From NCBI RefSeq assembly GCF_040581485.1, contig NC_090134.1:16235501-16299500 (forward strand): 64,000 bases of DNA, given 5' to 3'. Both the position numbers and the translations under genes were made by a program. Each line of letters starts with the position of its first letter. Position 1 is the stretch's first letter. This DNA comes from Linepithema humile (taxonomy: Eukaryota; Arthropoda; Insecta; Hymenoptera; Formicidae). Below the pieces are notes generated by a model that worked only from the letters and a program-made list of their open reading frames with translations, did no database searches and was not told the DNA's origin. Positions 49,295-62,091 of this stretch are shown piece by piece.

Positions 49295-52200
49295 CTTCAA
49301 TTTCAACTCGATTTACAAGTTTGAAGTAGCTTCTTCCTAAAAATAATTTTTTTTAAAGATAATTTATTATTTTTCCTCAGTGTTAACTAATTATTAGTAC
49401 AAATAATATTCTTTAGTTGTTATATTAAGGTGCATTGATTTAAGGTTGTTAAAGTCGCTGAATTGCAACCTTAGCGCAATGCAGGTGCGGCTGTTTGATT
49501 ATCGAGGTCTATTTTTAAATTTGTTTTCTAAATGTACTCTTATGTTACACAAAAGAGCATGCAGACGAGAGATTATAACGCGTTCACACTTGTACTGCGT
49601 TTACATCAACAAATCCAGATTACACACGAGTATAGTGATACATACATAAACACTCGCACAGCTGTTTAATGGAGAGAGTTCTACGTGAGACCACTTCTTA
49701 ACTCGTTGCTTTAACAAGAATATTCTCTCAGCGAAGATTAAATCACTTTCTTTCAATCACATGACTCTCTATCGTGGGAATATCGCACATTATATGAAAA
49801 ATATGTTATGCAATATTTAATATTTTTATTTACATTACATTTTCTAGTTTAATTATTTTTGTTAAAATATTTTTTAAATTCATAATAATTTAAAATAAAG
49901 ATTAAATCATCCTCGATTAGTTTATCAGCTGATTAAAGCGTTTATTTCTATTATATCTTTATAATCACTGTTTTATTGCGTTTAGCTAATAGTTTTTAAT
50001 TTTATTTTAAATATTGATATTGCAAATTTATAATTTGCTTCTTTTGAGTTTAATATAAAACCACTTGAAAAAGTTAGCGTTCTATGAAGAAAGAATTTGA
50101 AATGCAGCATGTGTATACTTTCTTCAAATATTCTTCAATGATATTTCAAATTTTTCGCACATTCAGGTAAGCGACAACTTTTACTCCGTTCGAGTAATCA
50201 TTTTTGTGGTCTGTACTGTGACGATGCGAATTATTTATCAGAAACTTCGTTTCTTCACTGAAAATACGCTCACTCACTCACTGGCCGATTGCATTCTAGG
50301 GGCCGACGAACCTAACAGCTCAAACCGCTTCGACTGATCTGACTTGGCATAAAGAGAGCACAAAAATATCGTGACACACTAAAAAACATTTGCATAAATT
50401 TTTCGCGATTTTTCAACGGCGCGTGTAATGACGCAGTGTGCTATCGTCGTCGTGATCGAAGCGGCGAAGAAGAGCGAACGGTGAGAAAAGGACGGGAGGG
50501 AGAAAGGCGAAGAACGACAGAGAGAGAAAAGAATGATATATCTATATTCTACGCGTGTGTGCGTCGTATCGTTCTCGTCGAAAGACTGACCTCCCACCGA
50601 CTGAAAGTCATGAATGTACGCTATACGCATTTATAAAGCCTCTCTCACTTCACTCCCATGCCGGCTCCAGATCGGAGGAGCTCCCGCAGCCGAGCTAATA
50701 CCCCCTTTCGGGGAAGCCTCGCTTATCTTCAAGAGAAAGAGGCTTTCGCCTTCCTCTCTGCCATCGGTATCAACCGCGGCTAGGAAAAACGGATCCGCGC
50801 TCTTTCACATTCTCTTTCGCGTGCAACTGACAATTCTCATTCTCCACGAGCGATCGTACCGTTTGGATGAACGTATAGAGCAGAATTTATTTGGATACGC
50901 TATAATGTACTGACGCATACACTTGGATTACAATATATGTATATCATTGATAACGCACATCCGGATTTTTCACGACATACATGTGTACTAAATTTGATTT
51001 TTCAAATGTTTAATACAATTTCTTATTCCTGAGACACACATTTGTGCAAATCTATTATAAGAATCGATTCTTTGTAATATTTGCCGTATGGAATCACTGA
51101 AACCCTTGGTAATCTAAGCGTTAAGAAATTTCATAAATTTCCCAAAGTGTATAAATAAAACGCAAATTAAAAGAAGTATAAATCTTCCCAAATAAAGTGG
51201 TGCAAGCAATTTAATCTAATCTCTACTAGATCAAGATTTATTAGATTATTTGCGGAACGTGACTGATTATGCGAAATGCTATCTTCGATATGAAATACGA
51301 TTAGTATGTTACATGCAAAGATAAATATATAAAAAATATTGATATTCTTGTACATTTTTACATTCAGTAAATAATAATAAATACTCTATTTTCTTTTAAT
51401 GAAAATATTCAAACAGAAACATATTATAATTACTGAAATAGACACCATTGAAAATAATCTTGTCGAAATCTTATTTGATAAGATTTTTTCGTGCAAATGT
51501 AAAATATATCATCTTGAGATTTCAAGTGAGATTATAAGAGTTATATTATAAGCTATAAATATAATAAATAAAAAACTATTAATAAAAATATAATTTGCCT
51601 TTTTTATCTGACATTTTATATTTAATTATGATATTTAATTTTAACTAAGAAATGTCGGACCAATAATCAGTCGCTGATAACTGGCCGACTATTGATCTTG
51701 CTGGCTACTACAGAAGCGACTGCTCTTGGTGCTGGAAATGTTTCGTGAATTGTACGATACGCGGTGCATTTCGCGAGTACACTTGTATTTTCATTCAATC
51801 ATTGGAATTTCCATTCGAATGCAAAATCACCCTAGATGACGCGATCGAGATATTTCTGATTGCACAAAAAGCAGCCATGTTTCTCATACCTGGCACGTAC
51901 CTCGTACAATTTTTTTTAATTTTAGGATTAAGCTAACTCATTCATACACATGACAAAGCCCATTGTCGTCGATGTATTAAATGTTTAAATCAGCTAGAAA
52001 AAAATATAAAACTGTGCTATGATGAAATTATTATCACGATAATTGAAATGGAAATAATTAAATTTTTTATATATTTTCTAAATAAACGATTTGAACAAAC
52101 GTAAATAAATTATGTAATTTTTAGAAATTTAAGTTATATTCACATTTACAATTGTGTATTGTTTTACAAATTAAATTAGACAGCTTCTGTTAATTTAATG

Positions 52201-54140
52201 CAAGACTTGCAGCCTCGAAAAATGATGCATGAAATTGTATCATCGCATGAAGATGCAATTGTATAAAATATCGTTATATTTACTATTCTATTTTCATCTT
52301 TTAATTATTAAATTTATCTGAAGCACTTTAAAGAGATGTTTTGATAAATCTATTATTAAAAAAATATGCAGTGCCTTAAACTTTTCCGACACATCTACGA
52401 ATAATCCGAATATGTGTCGGATTCTACTGTTCGCGAAGTTGGGGTGCGAGCTTTGTGCGCAAATTTCGCCACCGTTGTCCGCTGAGATTGATTAAATTCG
52501 CACTAAGCGGATCAACGTGTTCGTTCATTGCTGTCCCACGACCTAAATAGGACTATGAATAAATAATTGCGATCGCCGAGTATAATCGCATTCATTTGAA
52601 TACAATCGCAGTAACAAAAGTCATATTAAAATTTTATTATTTGTCGCTTAAAAAACGAAAACTGTTTATATTTCGACATAATTAAAAATATAAAACACAC
52701 ATATATAAAGAACCAATTAAATCCAGAAAATTTTCCTTTAATCAAATAGAAGAAGGGCATTTTTCCTTTTCATATTTTAACACATCAATTCCCACAGCAT
52801 TATAATATGAATATATAACACAATCAGATACTTTGATTATTACATGTTTATTTATATAAACATAACTGATTGCGAATGCAACGATAAAGTAAATTTGAAT
52901 AAATATTTTTATGAATTCATTCAACTTTCTTGGGTTTAATATTAATGATTTCGATATATCGTATCTGAATTTATAATAATTTAATTTGCCTACATAAAAT
53001 ATTCGATAAGCGCAACAAAATATTTATAATAAAGTCAATAAACCAACAGATTAAATGGATTATTTAACAGAAATTTATATCTCATTGACACGAAAATGAT
53101 GCGATCAAGTTGGAAAATAAGATTGCATATATGTTATTAAAGATATCTAAATTATAGATACATATTTTTTTCAATCTGTTATAAATATTATTCATCATGC
53201 CAATATTTTTTCGTGCAAGAACCATGATTATAAAAATATTTAAGAGAAATCTACAGTGCGATGTAAATTTATCGAAAATTATGTGACAAAAATTGAACGT
53301 AATATTTTAACGAAGAATTTAAAGACTTTCTGATAGAACATAAGAATTTGATCTTTGTGTATTTTCGTAAATAATCTCAAGCATTGTAAACTAAATATAT
53401 ATCTTTTTCACAGATAATACTCGCAAATATATTTAGAGTTCAGAAATTACTGCCAACTCAAAATGTCCCTCAGTGGCATTTATTGCCGCCTCGCCGCAAA
53501 ATTATACGAATCGAGATCCGGAGCACCAGAGATGAGATGACGCGGAATTCGCTTTCGCCTTATGTGCCGCTTCCAAAATTGCAAATTATTAAAATTATTC
53601 CGCGATAAAAAATTATTTTTGCTCGGTTATTATTCGCACGCGCATCGCCGTAATTACACGGACCCTTCTTCGATGCCTTGCGTAATAAATCCGTGCCGGG
53701 CGGACCGCATGGCGCGTAGACACAGCGGTAGCTACGGAAGAGGCCGCTACAGCCGCAGCTGGCGGTCGACCGCCTCGAAATGTTGATGCTAAATAAAACT
53801 CCTAGCTGCTTGGGCCGATGCCACGCGCTCTAATTTCCACGAAGGCACGGCCGGCTGTGGACGTGGTGGCCCGGGGTCTGCCACGTCGCAGGGCGACGAG
53901 CGCGTGCGATAGATCGCCGATCGATCTAGTGATTCTTTCGTCGTTGCGAAGGACCACGGGATCGAAGACGGAGGAGTAGCGGGTGAAAAAAACGCCAGGC
54001 CGTTCGCCTTGGGCAGCTTCTTGGACGCTCTCGCTGCTGCGTGTCGACCAAAGCCGGAGACAGCATCATCGGCGGACGGTGGATCAAGCCTCACAAGCAA
54101 CGTCCGGTTCTCGCCTTTTCCATGTGAAGGGCGCATTGTC
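49295..54140. other. Intergenic region between the P450 and NRF-6-like genes
   Basis: AT-rich with no convincing gene. Balanced-composition islands at 50380-50900 and 53450-54140 may be the P450-side flank and the NRF-6 promoter and leader. A 63-codon frame at 51745-51936 shows no clear family. Confidence 0.55.
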
Positions 54141-56474
54141 ATGGCTGTCGCCCTTTTGGGCAAGTGCGTCGCGCTGCTAGGCCTCGTCGTGCTGCTCTAC
54201 GCCACTTGCTATGGCTTCCGGATACGGGACATTACGCCGCAGACACATCCGGCTGTCTGTACACCCGCGCACGGTAAAGCCTGTCCTGCGGAGAAAACGG
54301 TGACGACAACCGCGGGACCGACGCGGAAATGGCAGGAGTTGCGGACTGTCGCCGGCGACCGGAAACCACCTGCCGAGTCGTCAGGTGTCGAGAGTATCGT
54401 CGAACATCCAAGAGACAAGAGCGCGACTGGACGTACGCCAAAAGGTTCCAGAATAAAGAATATCAAGGTAACCGACGACGATGACGATGACGACGAAGAG
54501 GAAGTGGAAGACGAACAGGAGGATGAATCGGTGGATTCCGAAAGAGATCAGACGGATAAAACAGAAGACGATGACGAAGAAGAGGAAGAAGACTCTGAAG
54601 CTGAGGTATCAGATGCTGAGGACAAGGAAGAGAAATTGAAAAAGGAGCTCGCTCGTGACGACGATGATGATGAAAGTGAGAATGATGACGAAGATGACGA
54701 AGATAATGATGAAGATGACGATGATGATGAAGATGATGATAATGATAAAGATGGAAACATTGGCAAAAAAATTCTTAAAAAAGATCCGAAGAAAAAAATA
54801 GAAGAAACCAAGATGCAAATTAAAACTGCGAAAATTGTTAAAAAGGCGAAATACACTAAATCTGATGAGGATGAGGATGAGGATGATGAGGATGATGAGG
54901 ATGAGGATGATGAGGAGGAAGAAAAAAAAGAGAAAAGAATAACAACAAAGAAAGATACCCAAAAAGTAACAGAATCGTTAAAAAAACAAATTGGTACACC
55001 GCATAAAAAACAAGATAAAGACAAAATTCAGGTTTTGCAAAGTGACGATAACGAAGACAACGAAGATGATAAAGACGACGAAAACGACAAAGACGACAAA
55101 GACGACAAAGACGACGAAGACGACGAAGACGACGAAGACGACGAAGACGACGATGACGAAGACAAAGATGACAAAGATGAAGATAAAAAGAATGATGCAA
55201 AAGAAACTACCCCAGCACCTAGAAAGTTAGAGAAAGTGAGGCTTGCCGATAAAGATAAGGCTAAGATTGCTAAAATGTTGCCCAGCAAAGGTGATGAGGA
55301 AAAACCAAAACAAGAAGATAAAAAATCAGCCGATATCGCAAAACCAGCAGTTGAGAGCGTGAAGAAAGTAATCGAAAAACCAAAGAAATCCGAACCAATC
55401 GAAAGTATAAAAAAACCAGTCGAAAGTACGAAGAAATCAATCGAGACTGCGCGAAAACCAGACGAAAGTGCCAAAAAATTATCTGAAAGTACGAAGAAAG
55501 TTGAACCGGCTGCTCCTAAGCCTAAGGCCGAAACTCCTAAAACCGCAACAAAAGTAGACGAGAAATCGAAAACGCGCGTGAAACCGGAAACTTCAACACC
55601 TGCGCCGAAGATCAAGGAGCGAGCGAAGGAAGCGGATGTGAAAAAAGTAACAGCGAAACCAACTTCAAAATCGAAGCAAGTTCCGCAAGCGGAGAGTGAG
55701 TATTATGTGAAGATACGATTCTCAATATGAAAAGCGAGTTTGGCCTTAGTGTTTCCCGCGTAAACAGCTATTGCATTAGTGATAGAACTTTAGATAACAA
55801 TCTATCTAAAGTAATATGCAATCGATAGTGCAATCCTGTTATTCTACGCTGCATTATCTTTTGCGTACAAATGTTCTTTAATCATTTCCCCTTAAATAAT
55901 TTTTGTAGAAAAAATTAAATAGCTTTCTTAAAAAAGTAATATATTAATAGTGAAAATTCAAGTGCGCTTTTAAACATCCGATAAAAACAAGCAAAGATAC
56001 ATTTCTGCTTTCCAAAGTGGGATTTATGTTGAAAAAAATTGCAATAATTAACTGGTTAATTACGCGATATTCTTTTAGAGCGAGAGACGAAGCCGAAAAC
56101 GAGTAAGCCTACAGACGCATCTATTACATTGTCCGAACTGAATGATGCAATTCTGCATGTGCCGACCTTCGTGCCAAATTTTACGAACGTTGAGAATCCC
56201 GAATGTCAGCAACATGGCAAGATATTCCTGCGACAATTGAGAGGTTACAAGTTGTGGGCGCTGCAAAGTGAGTCGATTGACAGAAATAACTGTTCATTCT
56301 ATTTTCGCATTGACGAGCCAGAGTCATTATTGCCTCAGTTAGAAGGTGTTCAATATTCCTCTAATAATTTACTTGAAAGAAATACGTTGATATTATCGAC
56401 ACCTATCGAGAAGCTTCAACCGGAGATTCACACTTATATAAATGATATAAATATAGAACGCAATAATTAGTTTC

Positions 56475-56505
<31 letters not shown>

Positions 56506-59500
56506 CACTTAAACAAATTGACAAAAAACCCATCTTGCTTTCAGTGTTAGATTCGAGCGCTAAGATTCCGTCAGGCTTGCTGCGAGGAAACATGAATCAG
56601 CTCGGGGATTACGATCAATGCTTGGGTGTGTTGACGCATGTCAAAATAGATGAGAAGACGATAAGAATTCAAGGGAAATATTGCTTGGCTACTGTGGACT
56701 TGTACGCTTCGCATCCAGATATGAAGTTACCGGTCAATCTAATGCAAGCTCGCGCCTTTATACGCGGAAACATGAACGACGTAAGTTTTGCTTAATTAAA
56801 AAAAAAATGAGAGAAAATTAAACATTATATCTTTTAGAAAAAATAGATAATAAAAATCTATTTTGTGAATAATTATAAATTTCGAAAATTAAAAGTTTAC
56901 TCTAAATTTGGTGGATTTCTATTGTTTCTGATAACACTTTGTTTCCGAATTGAAAAGCAATTCGTCCTGAATTAAGAATTCTTTAGCAATCCATTAAATG
57001 TTTCAGCCAGGTCATTTCATTCCAAAGTTCACTACAATTAATTGGGCGCTATGCCTGCCCGCAGCGTGTTCCGCTAATGATGCTGAACGTGCGTTCGAGA
57101 GTGCTTTAGAAGAATACAATGGAACCATTGGAATTAAATTTACAGTGAACGTCGATTCAAATATGTGTTACGTCAAACAGAAGTCTCAAGCTTACTCGAA
57201 GGAGACAATCGGCGTCTTGTACGTACCCTTTCGTTACATAACAAAGAAATACGATGGATAAATTTTCACGCTGCCATTTCACTTTGTAGATATTTTTACG
57301 CCATGATTGTTTGTCTCGTAATTGTAGCGACTGCGAGGGATTACCTCGTGGAAACGCAAGGAAAAGGTAATGTTAAAAATTAATGTCTTGCAGAACTACA
57401 ATTATGTTTACAAGACGATTTCGGCTCAATAAAGCAGCGATTACGGCATAATACACGTATCTTTTTCGCAGGAAATTATTCTGAAAGGATAATCATGTCA
57501 TTTTCCTTACGGAGGACCATTAAAGCCTTATTGAAGGAAGCGACGGGTACCGAGGATATTACGTGTATCCACGGAATAAGAGCGTTGGCTACGATCGCTC
57601 TTTATGTCGCTCATCAGGTTATAATAATCTCCCGGATACCGCTTAGCAACCGTATTTCTCTTACCGAGGTAAGATTCGCCGGGCGGAATCCGCATTTGGT
57701 TTATAACACTCTGGCATACTCCGGTGCCGTCGATTAAATTGTATTTGAACAGATCGCCAACAGCCCGGCCAGTTCTGTTATGCGAGTATCGTTAGTTTAC
57801 ACGGACGCGTTTCTGCTGTTAAGCGGCGTTCTGACCGCTTACAACATGGCGAAGGAGCTAAAGAATCGCGGTGAGATTCGCTGGTTTTGCCGTTTTATCG
57901 CCCGATTTATCAGGTACGCTGACCCAAAATCCGTTCCAATTTTATTCCGCTCGCACAAAAAGGTGTATCAATTATCTCAATTTGGCTTCCAGACTTTCGC
58001 CAGCGTTGCTCGCGATCGTGTTCTGGTACGCTTTCGTTATGGAACACGTCGGTTCGGGACCGCAGTGGAACAACGTTATCACGGCGAACGCGGAACTCTG
58101 CAAGTACAACGCGTGGACGAACCTGCTGTACGTGCAGAATTTCTTTCCGTTCGAAGAAATGGTACGTATACGATAGCGGCATTCAAATCCTTGGATGCAC
58201 AACAAAGTCTTCGAGATCTAGTATTTAAGTTTTTGTGACATTTCCAATATCTTTGCAAATAAATTTGTACTTCTGATTAATGTTTAGATTATCCAAAGGT
58301 TATCTTTGATAATATTCCATTTTTAAATTTGTTAAAATTAATTTTCAATAATTTTTTGAGAAAATATTAAAAATATTATAAAATTAAGTAAGAAATTTAT
58401 GAATTTATTAACTATCTTTCTGTTATTCAAATTTTGGCAAGTTTTTATTATCCAGTCATGTATCCAAGGATTAAACAAATGTTAAATAAATGTTGAATTA
58501 AATAATCAACTCACCAATAATAACACCTTTGCAGTGCGCCACGCATACTCATCAGTTAGCTCTGGACATGCAGCTGTCGTTCGCAGCACCCATTCTAGTC
58601 TTCTTCCTGCAATATAAACCCTTAATTGGTGTTTTGCTAATCATCTTTCTCATTTTGTTATCTGCCACGCTCCGTTACATAGCGACAATCAACAATTATT
58701 TGTCTCTCGTCATTTTCCACGGGATTTCGTGAGTATATCTCAAGTATCTTAATTGTAACGCAGATTTGGCTAATATATTCTCTCGATTGCAGGCTGAAGC
58801 GCCTTTACAGGACAGCAAATTTAACATACGCGTTGCCGTTGCACAGAGCCACGCCGTATGTTTTCGGCGTCGGCCTCGGTGTGCTGTTGCATTACACCGG
58901 CAAGAACGTCCGCATTCACAAGGTAACTTTTGGGCGCTGTTTGCGGAAGTCGTTGTGCGAATCTCGCGGTAACGTCCTAATTTCAGGTGTTAGTGATCTT
59001 GGGCTGGCTAATCGCGTCGGCTTTGGGTTCATGGTCGTTATTTTCACCCTGGCACCAGGCCAGACGAGATTACGTATACGACGTTGAAGAGGCAGCGCAC
59101 TACGCAGTGATCGGACCGGTGTTGTGGGCCGTGGCTCTGTGCTGGTTGATATTTGCCTGTTTCACGGAACACGGAGGTCGGTTGTTAATGCAATTAATGA
59201 TAATTCGGATTGCTGATCAATAGATAAAACCCACTGACATAATTATAACGCTCCATGTAGGTGCCATCGACAGATTTCTCTCCAATTATTGGCTGATAAT
59301 CTTCAGCAGGATATCGTACGCCGTGTACTTGACGCAATTCGCGGTGTTTTTCTACAATGTCGGGACCACGAGATTTTCCACGGAATTTCAGCTTCACAGA
59401 TCAGTAAGTCGCGCGCGATCGAAGCGGAAATATTTTTAAGGCGCCTCGTATGAAAATATCACGTTCAATTCACGTTAAATGTACCGTTTCTTCTTATTGT

Positions 59501-61907
59501 CTTTCATTGATGTTGCTTCTTTATGATCTTAAAAATATAAATAATTAAAAAATTAGAAAATAAAATCAACAATAAAAAAGAAATAGAACTCAGAATCAGA
59601 CAGCTACATTTAGAATTATTTGATATGCAATAAAAATATTATTGTACATATGTGAAAAATTAGTATAAATGAGAAAAAATGTGTGAGAAAGACAAAAAGG
59701 AAGAAATATTAACTAAACATAGAGACGAAGAACAATGCAAGCGTTTAATCTTGAATTTAACTAATTATAATTAATAATTAACGTTTCGAAGTAAATAAAA
59801 AAATCACAAATTTACTCGTTCTTACACGATCCTACGTATAAATGCATTATTTTCATGTTTGCAGATCGATCTACTGGAATTAGCAATAGTGTTAGCCGCG
59901 TCAATCGTTTTGACGTTACTTTTCGATCTTCCGATGCAGGACGTGAAGAGCGTCATAATGGAGAGCATGGACGCTCTGACAGTCGAAGCTGTCGAGGAAA
60001 AGAAGACGAGCAAGGATGAGAGCGCCGCGGAATCCGCGGAATCCGCGAAAGCGGTCGAGCGTGCGAATGTTTTCGAGGACGACGAAATCGCGTCCACTGG
60101 TTGGGATTGGCAGAAGGATATAGCTCACGGTGCTACGATTCTCGATCGACAGGACACGGAGGAGGAAATAATGGACGTGCCGATATTAAAGAAGGCGAAT
60201 GGAAGGCGAATGTCGTTCATCGATCGCGAAACGTACAACGCCGAGGACGCGTCGAGCGGAGATCGGGTCAAAGCGACGGCTAAAAGACCGTCCAGAGACA
60301 ACACGGAGAACAACACGGAGCGCGGCAAGAGGGGTCAGAGATACGCGACGGACGATTCCGAAGAGGAAGCCATCGAGCTGCTGAGAAGTCAGCGGGAGCG
60401 CGAGATCGCGACTCAGCGCAGCAGGCGTTCGAGAAGTAAAGACAGCAAGAGATTATCGTCGAGAGAGAGCGAGAGCGAGGAAGAGCGGCAGCGCAAGAGG
60501 GAGAGCGACGACGACGCGAGACAGTTTAGAAGATCCGAATCGCGAGGAAGAACGTCGGCCAGAGAAGCGGACGATCATCGTTCCTGGGAATTCGTCGGGA
60601 AGGAAAGTCCGTCGGCCAGGGAGCCGCAGGAACCGATATCGCGACAGGCGAAGCCGATCTCGCTTGCGAGATCAGCGGACGTCGCGAGGAGAGCGTTCTC
60701 CTCCGAAAGCGAGGAGAGCTCGTCGACTCGCGGCAGAACGCAGCCGGAGCGCGTGCCGAGCTCCGACGCGAGGACGAGCGACGAGGAGGAGTGGGAGCAC
60801 GAGCTGAGGATACGGAGACAGCAGTTCATGGATAAGCTGGTCACTCAGCAGCCGGCCGAGGACGAGGAGGCTGAAGGCAACGCGGAGCCCTTGAAGCGCA
60901 GATCTTCCGCGGAGGGTCGAATAGCGCTGCTGAGCGACGATCTCTCGGTCGAAGACAATATGGACTCGTGGACCGTGAGCGTCGGGCCGCAATTCACGTT
61001 ACTCAGTTCTTCTCAGGAACCGAGCGAGACCGAGGACGACGCAATTTACATGCGACGCAGGGACTATCGCGAGCAGGGTCCGCCCTCGCGAGAAGAGAGC
61101 CAGAGCGAGGAGGAAAGTAGCCAGGAGACTTCGAGGAGGCAGTCTTACACGAGCGGCAGTCAGAAGACGTCCCTGGAAGAGGAGGAAGAAGCCAACTACA
61201 ACTTCGTACTGACGAAGGACAGCAAAAAGGAATCTCTGCAGGATCTGTCGAAACTGTCGCAGGAGGAGCTGGTGAGCGCCGCGTGGAATGCGGCGCGGAA
61301 AGAAGGCGATCCTCCGGCGAGACCGGCGTCGACGGGATTATTCAAGCGGGAGTCCATCGTGAAGAGTCAGGCGAGCGAGGAGGACCCCGAGTACCTCCTG
61401 CCGGAGAGACCCAAGTTGGTGCAGCAGGAGCGCGAGCATCCCTTCAAGAAAGCCTGGCAGGAGCAGAAATCCAGGTCAGAGGAGGAAGGATCTTCAGCGT
61501 ACGCGATAAAGGATCCCAAGGAGGCGCAATCCGAGGCAAGAGCGAAAGAGCAAGGAGCGTCGCCGGTTAAGCGCGAGCGCAGCGGCGAGCAGTCCGACGA
61601 CGTCGATTCGCTCGCCGACGACGAAGCGGAAGGTGCCGTGATGCTGCGAGGCGGCAGTACCGACGCAGAGGACAATAGAGCCAGCTCGAAATCCGGCACG
61701 GATGAGACGGACTCGGTCTCGACGGAGTACAGCAGAGCGACGCGCGAGGAAGATCACAGGCAGAGCTCAAAATCTGAGACCGACGAGGATTCCACGAGAT
61801 TTAATTGGCCCGATGAGGAGGAGGAGGAGGAAGACGAAATCTACAAGACCGACCGCAGGAGGAAATCGGAGGAAGCGGATTGGGAGTGGGAGCGGGAGGA
61901 AACTTGA
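54141..61907 (+). CDS. NRF-6-like multipass acyltransferase with long charged extensions (13 exons)
   Basis: Exons 54141-55695, 56079-56267, 56545-56780, 57007-57218, 57290-57366, 57472-57668, 57753-57913, 57993-58161, 58535-58728, 58793-58922, 58987-59176, 59261-59403 and 59865-61907 total 5496 nt (1831 residues), all phases matching. The chosen ATG starts a signal peptide (MAVALLGKCVALLGLVVLLY). About 450 residues rich in Asp, Glu and Lys follow. Next is an NRF domain (about 540-690) with paired cysteines and INWALCLPAACS. Then comes an acyltransferase-3 core with roughly ten membrane spans (about 690-1175) containing GIRALATIALYVAHQ, SGVLTAY, GSGPQWNN and a THTHQLALDMQ segment. The tail from about 1180 is Ser/Glu/Arg-rich and hydrophilic. 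Nematode NRF-6 relatives mediate lipid or drug uptake; here function is inferred from family only. An in-frame ATG at 54009 would add 44 residues and hide the signal peptide. Confidence 0.94.
54450..55690 (+). repeat. Acidic/lysine low-complexity coding repeat in the NRF-6-like gene
   Basis: GAC/GAT/GAA codon runs encode long Asp/Glu tracts interrupted by lysines (about 54470-55180). These are followed by degenerate repeats of the form ESxKKPxES (about 55340-55510). Short reiterated DNA units such as GACGAA and GATGAG point to growth by replication slippage. The stretch lies between the signal peptide and the NRF domain, so it would face the ER lumen or cell exterior. Antisense frames here are by-products of the repeat. 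Confidence 0.85.
56480..56505 (+). repeat. Poly(A) tract in an NRF-6-like intron
   Basis: 26 consecutive A in the second intron, 39 nt before the acceptor CTTTCAG. No retroposon body is recognisable next to it. Confidence 0.9.
58162..58534 (+). other. NRF-6-like intron, no feature
   Basis: AT-rich intron between exon 8 (donor ATG/GTACGT) and exon 9 (acceptor TTTGCAG). Nothing else seen. Confidence 0.8.
59977..61907 (+). other. Ser/Glu/Arg-rich C-terminal tail of the NRF-6-like protein
   Basis: A single exon continues straight from the last membrane span (AIVLAASIVLTLLFDLP) into about 640 residues rich in RS, SE and RE pairs, such as SRRSRSKDSKR and SSRESESEEERQ, ending EWEREET. The reading frame is open throughout, with no splice site needed. 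Typical NRF-6 relatives end soon after the last membrane span, so this tail is unusually long. It is presumably cytosolic, disordered and heavily phosphorylated (inference). GC content is clearly higher than in the flanking introns. Confidence 0.8.
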
Positions 61908-62085
61908 CGAAGATGATTTTAGACGATATTGTACAGAGAGTGACTATATCTTACTTTTAAGTCGAGTCGAAGGGGAACGACGATCGGATCATGGCGTTCG
62001 AACGGGGTGTGCGAGAAAATTGCGTGAAGATTGTGAGGAAGATATCCGAAAAAATGACCGAGATTTATATTAATCGTTATAAGTT

Positions 62086-62091
62086 AATAAA
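62086..62091 (+). terminator. Candidate polyadenylation signal of the NRF-6-like gene
   Basis: AATAAA 178 nt past the TGA that ends the Ser/Glu/Arg-rich tail; the first canonical signal downstream. Confidence 0.45.

Noticed and set aside
51745..51936. 63-codon frame with a vaguely BTB/BACK-like ITLDDAIEIFLIAQK
   Set aside because: Too short, no splice partners, and similarity is only impressionistic.
54548..55615. Serine-rich and isoleucine-rich antisense frames over the acidic repeat
   Set aside because: Antisense reading of GAC/GAA repeats gives artificial Ser or Ile runs; no independent support.
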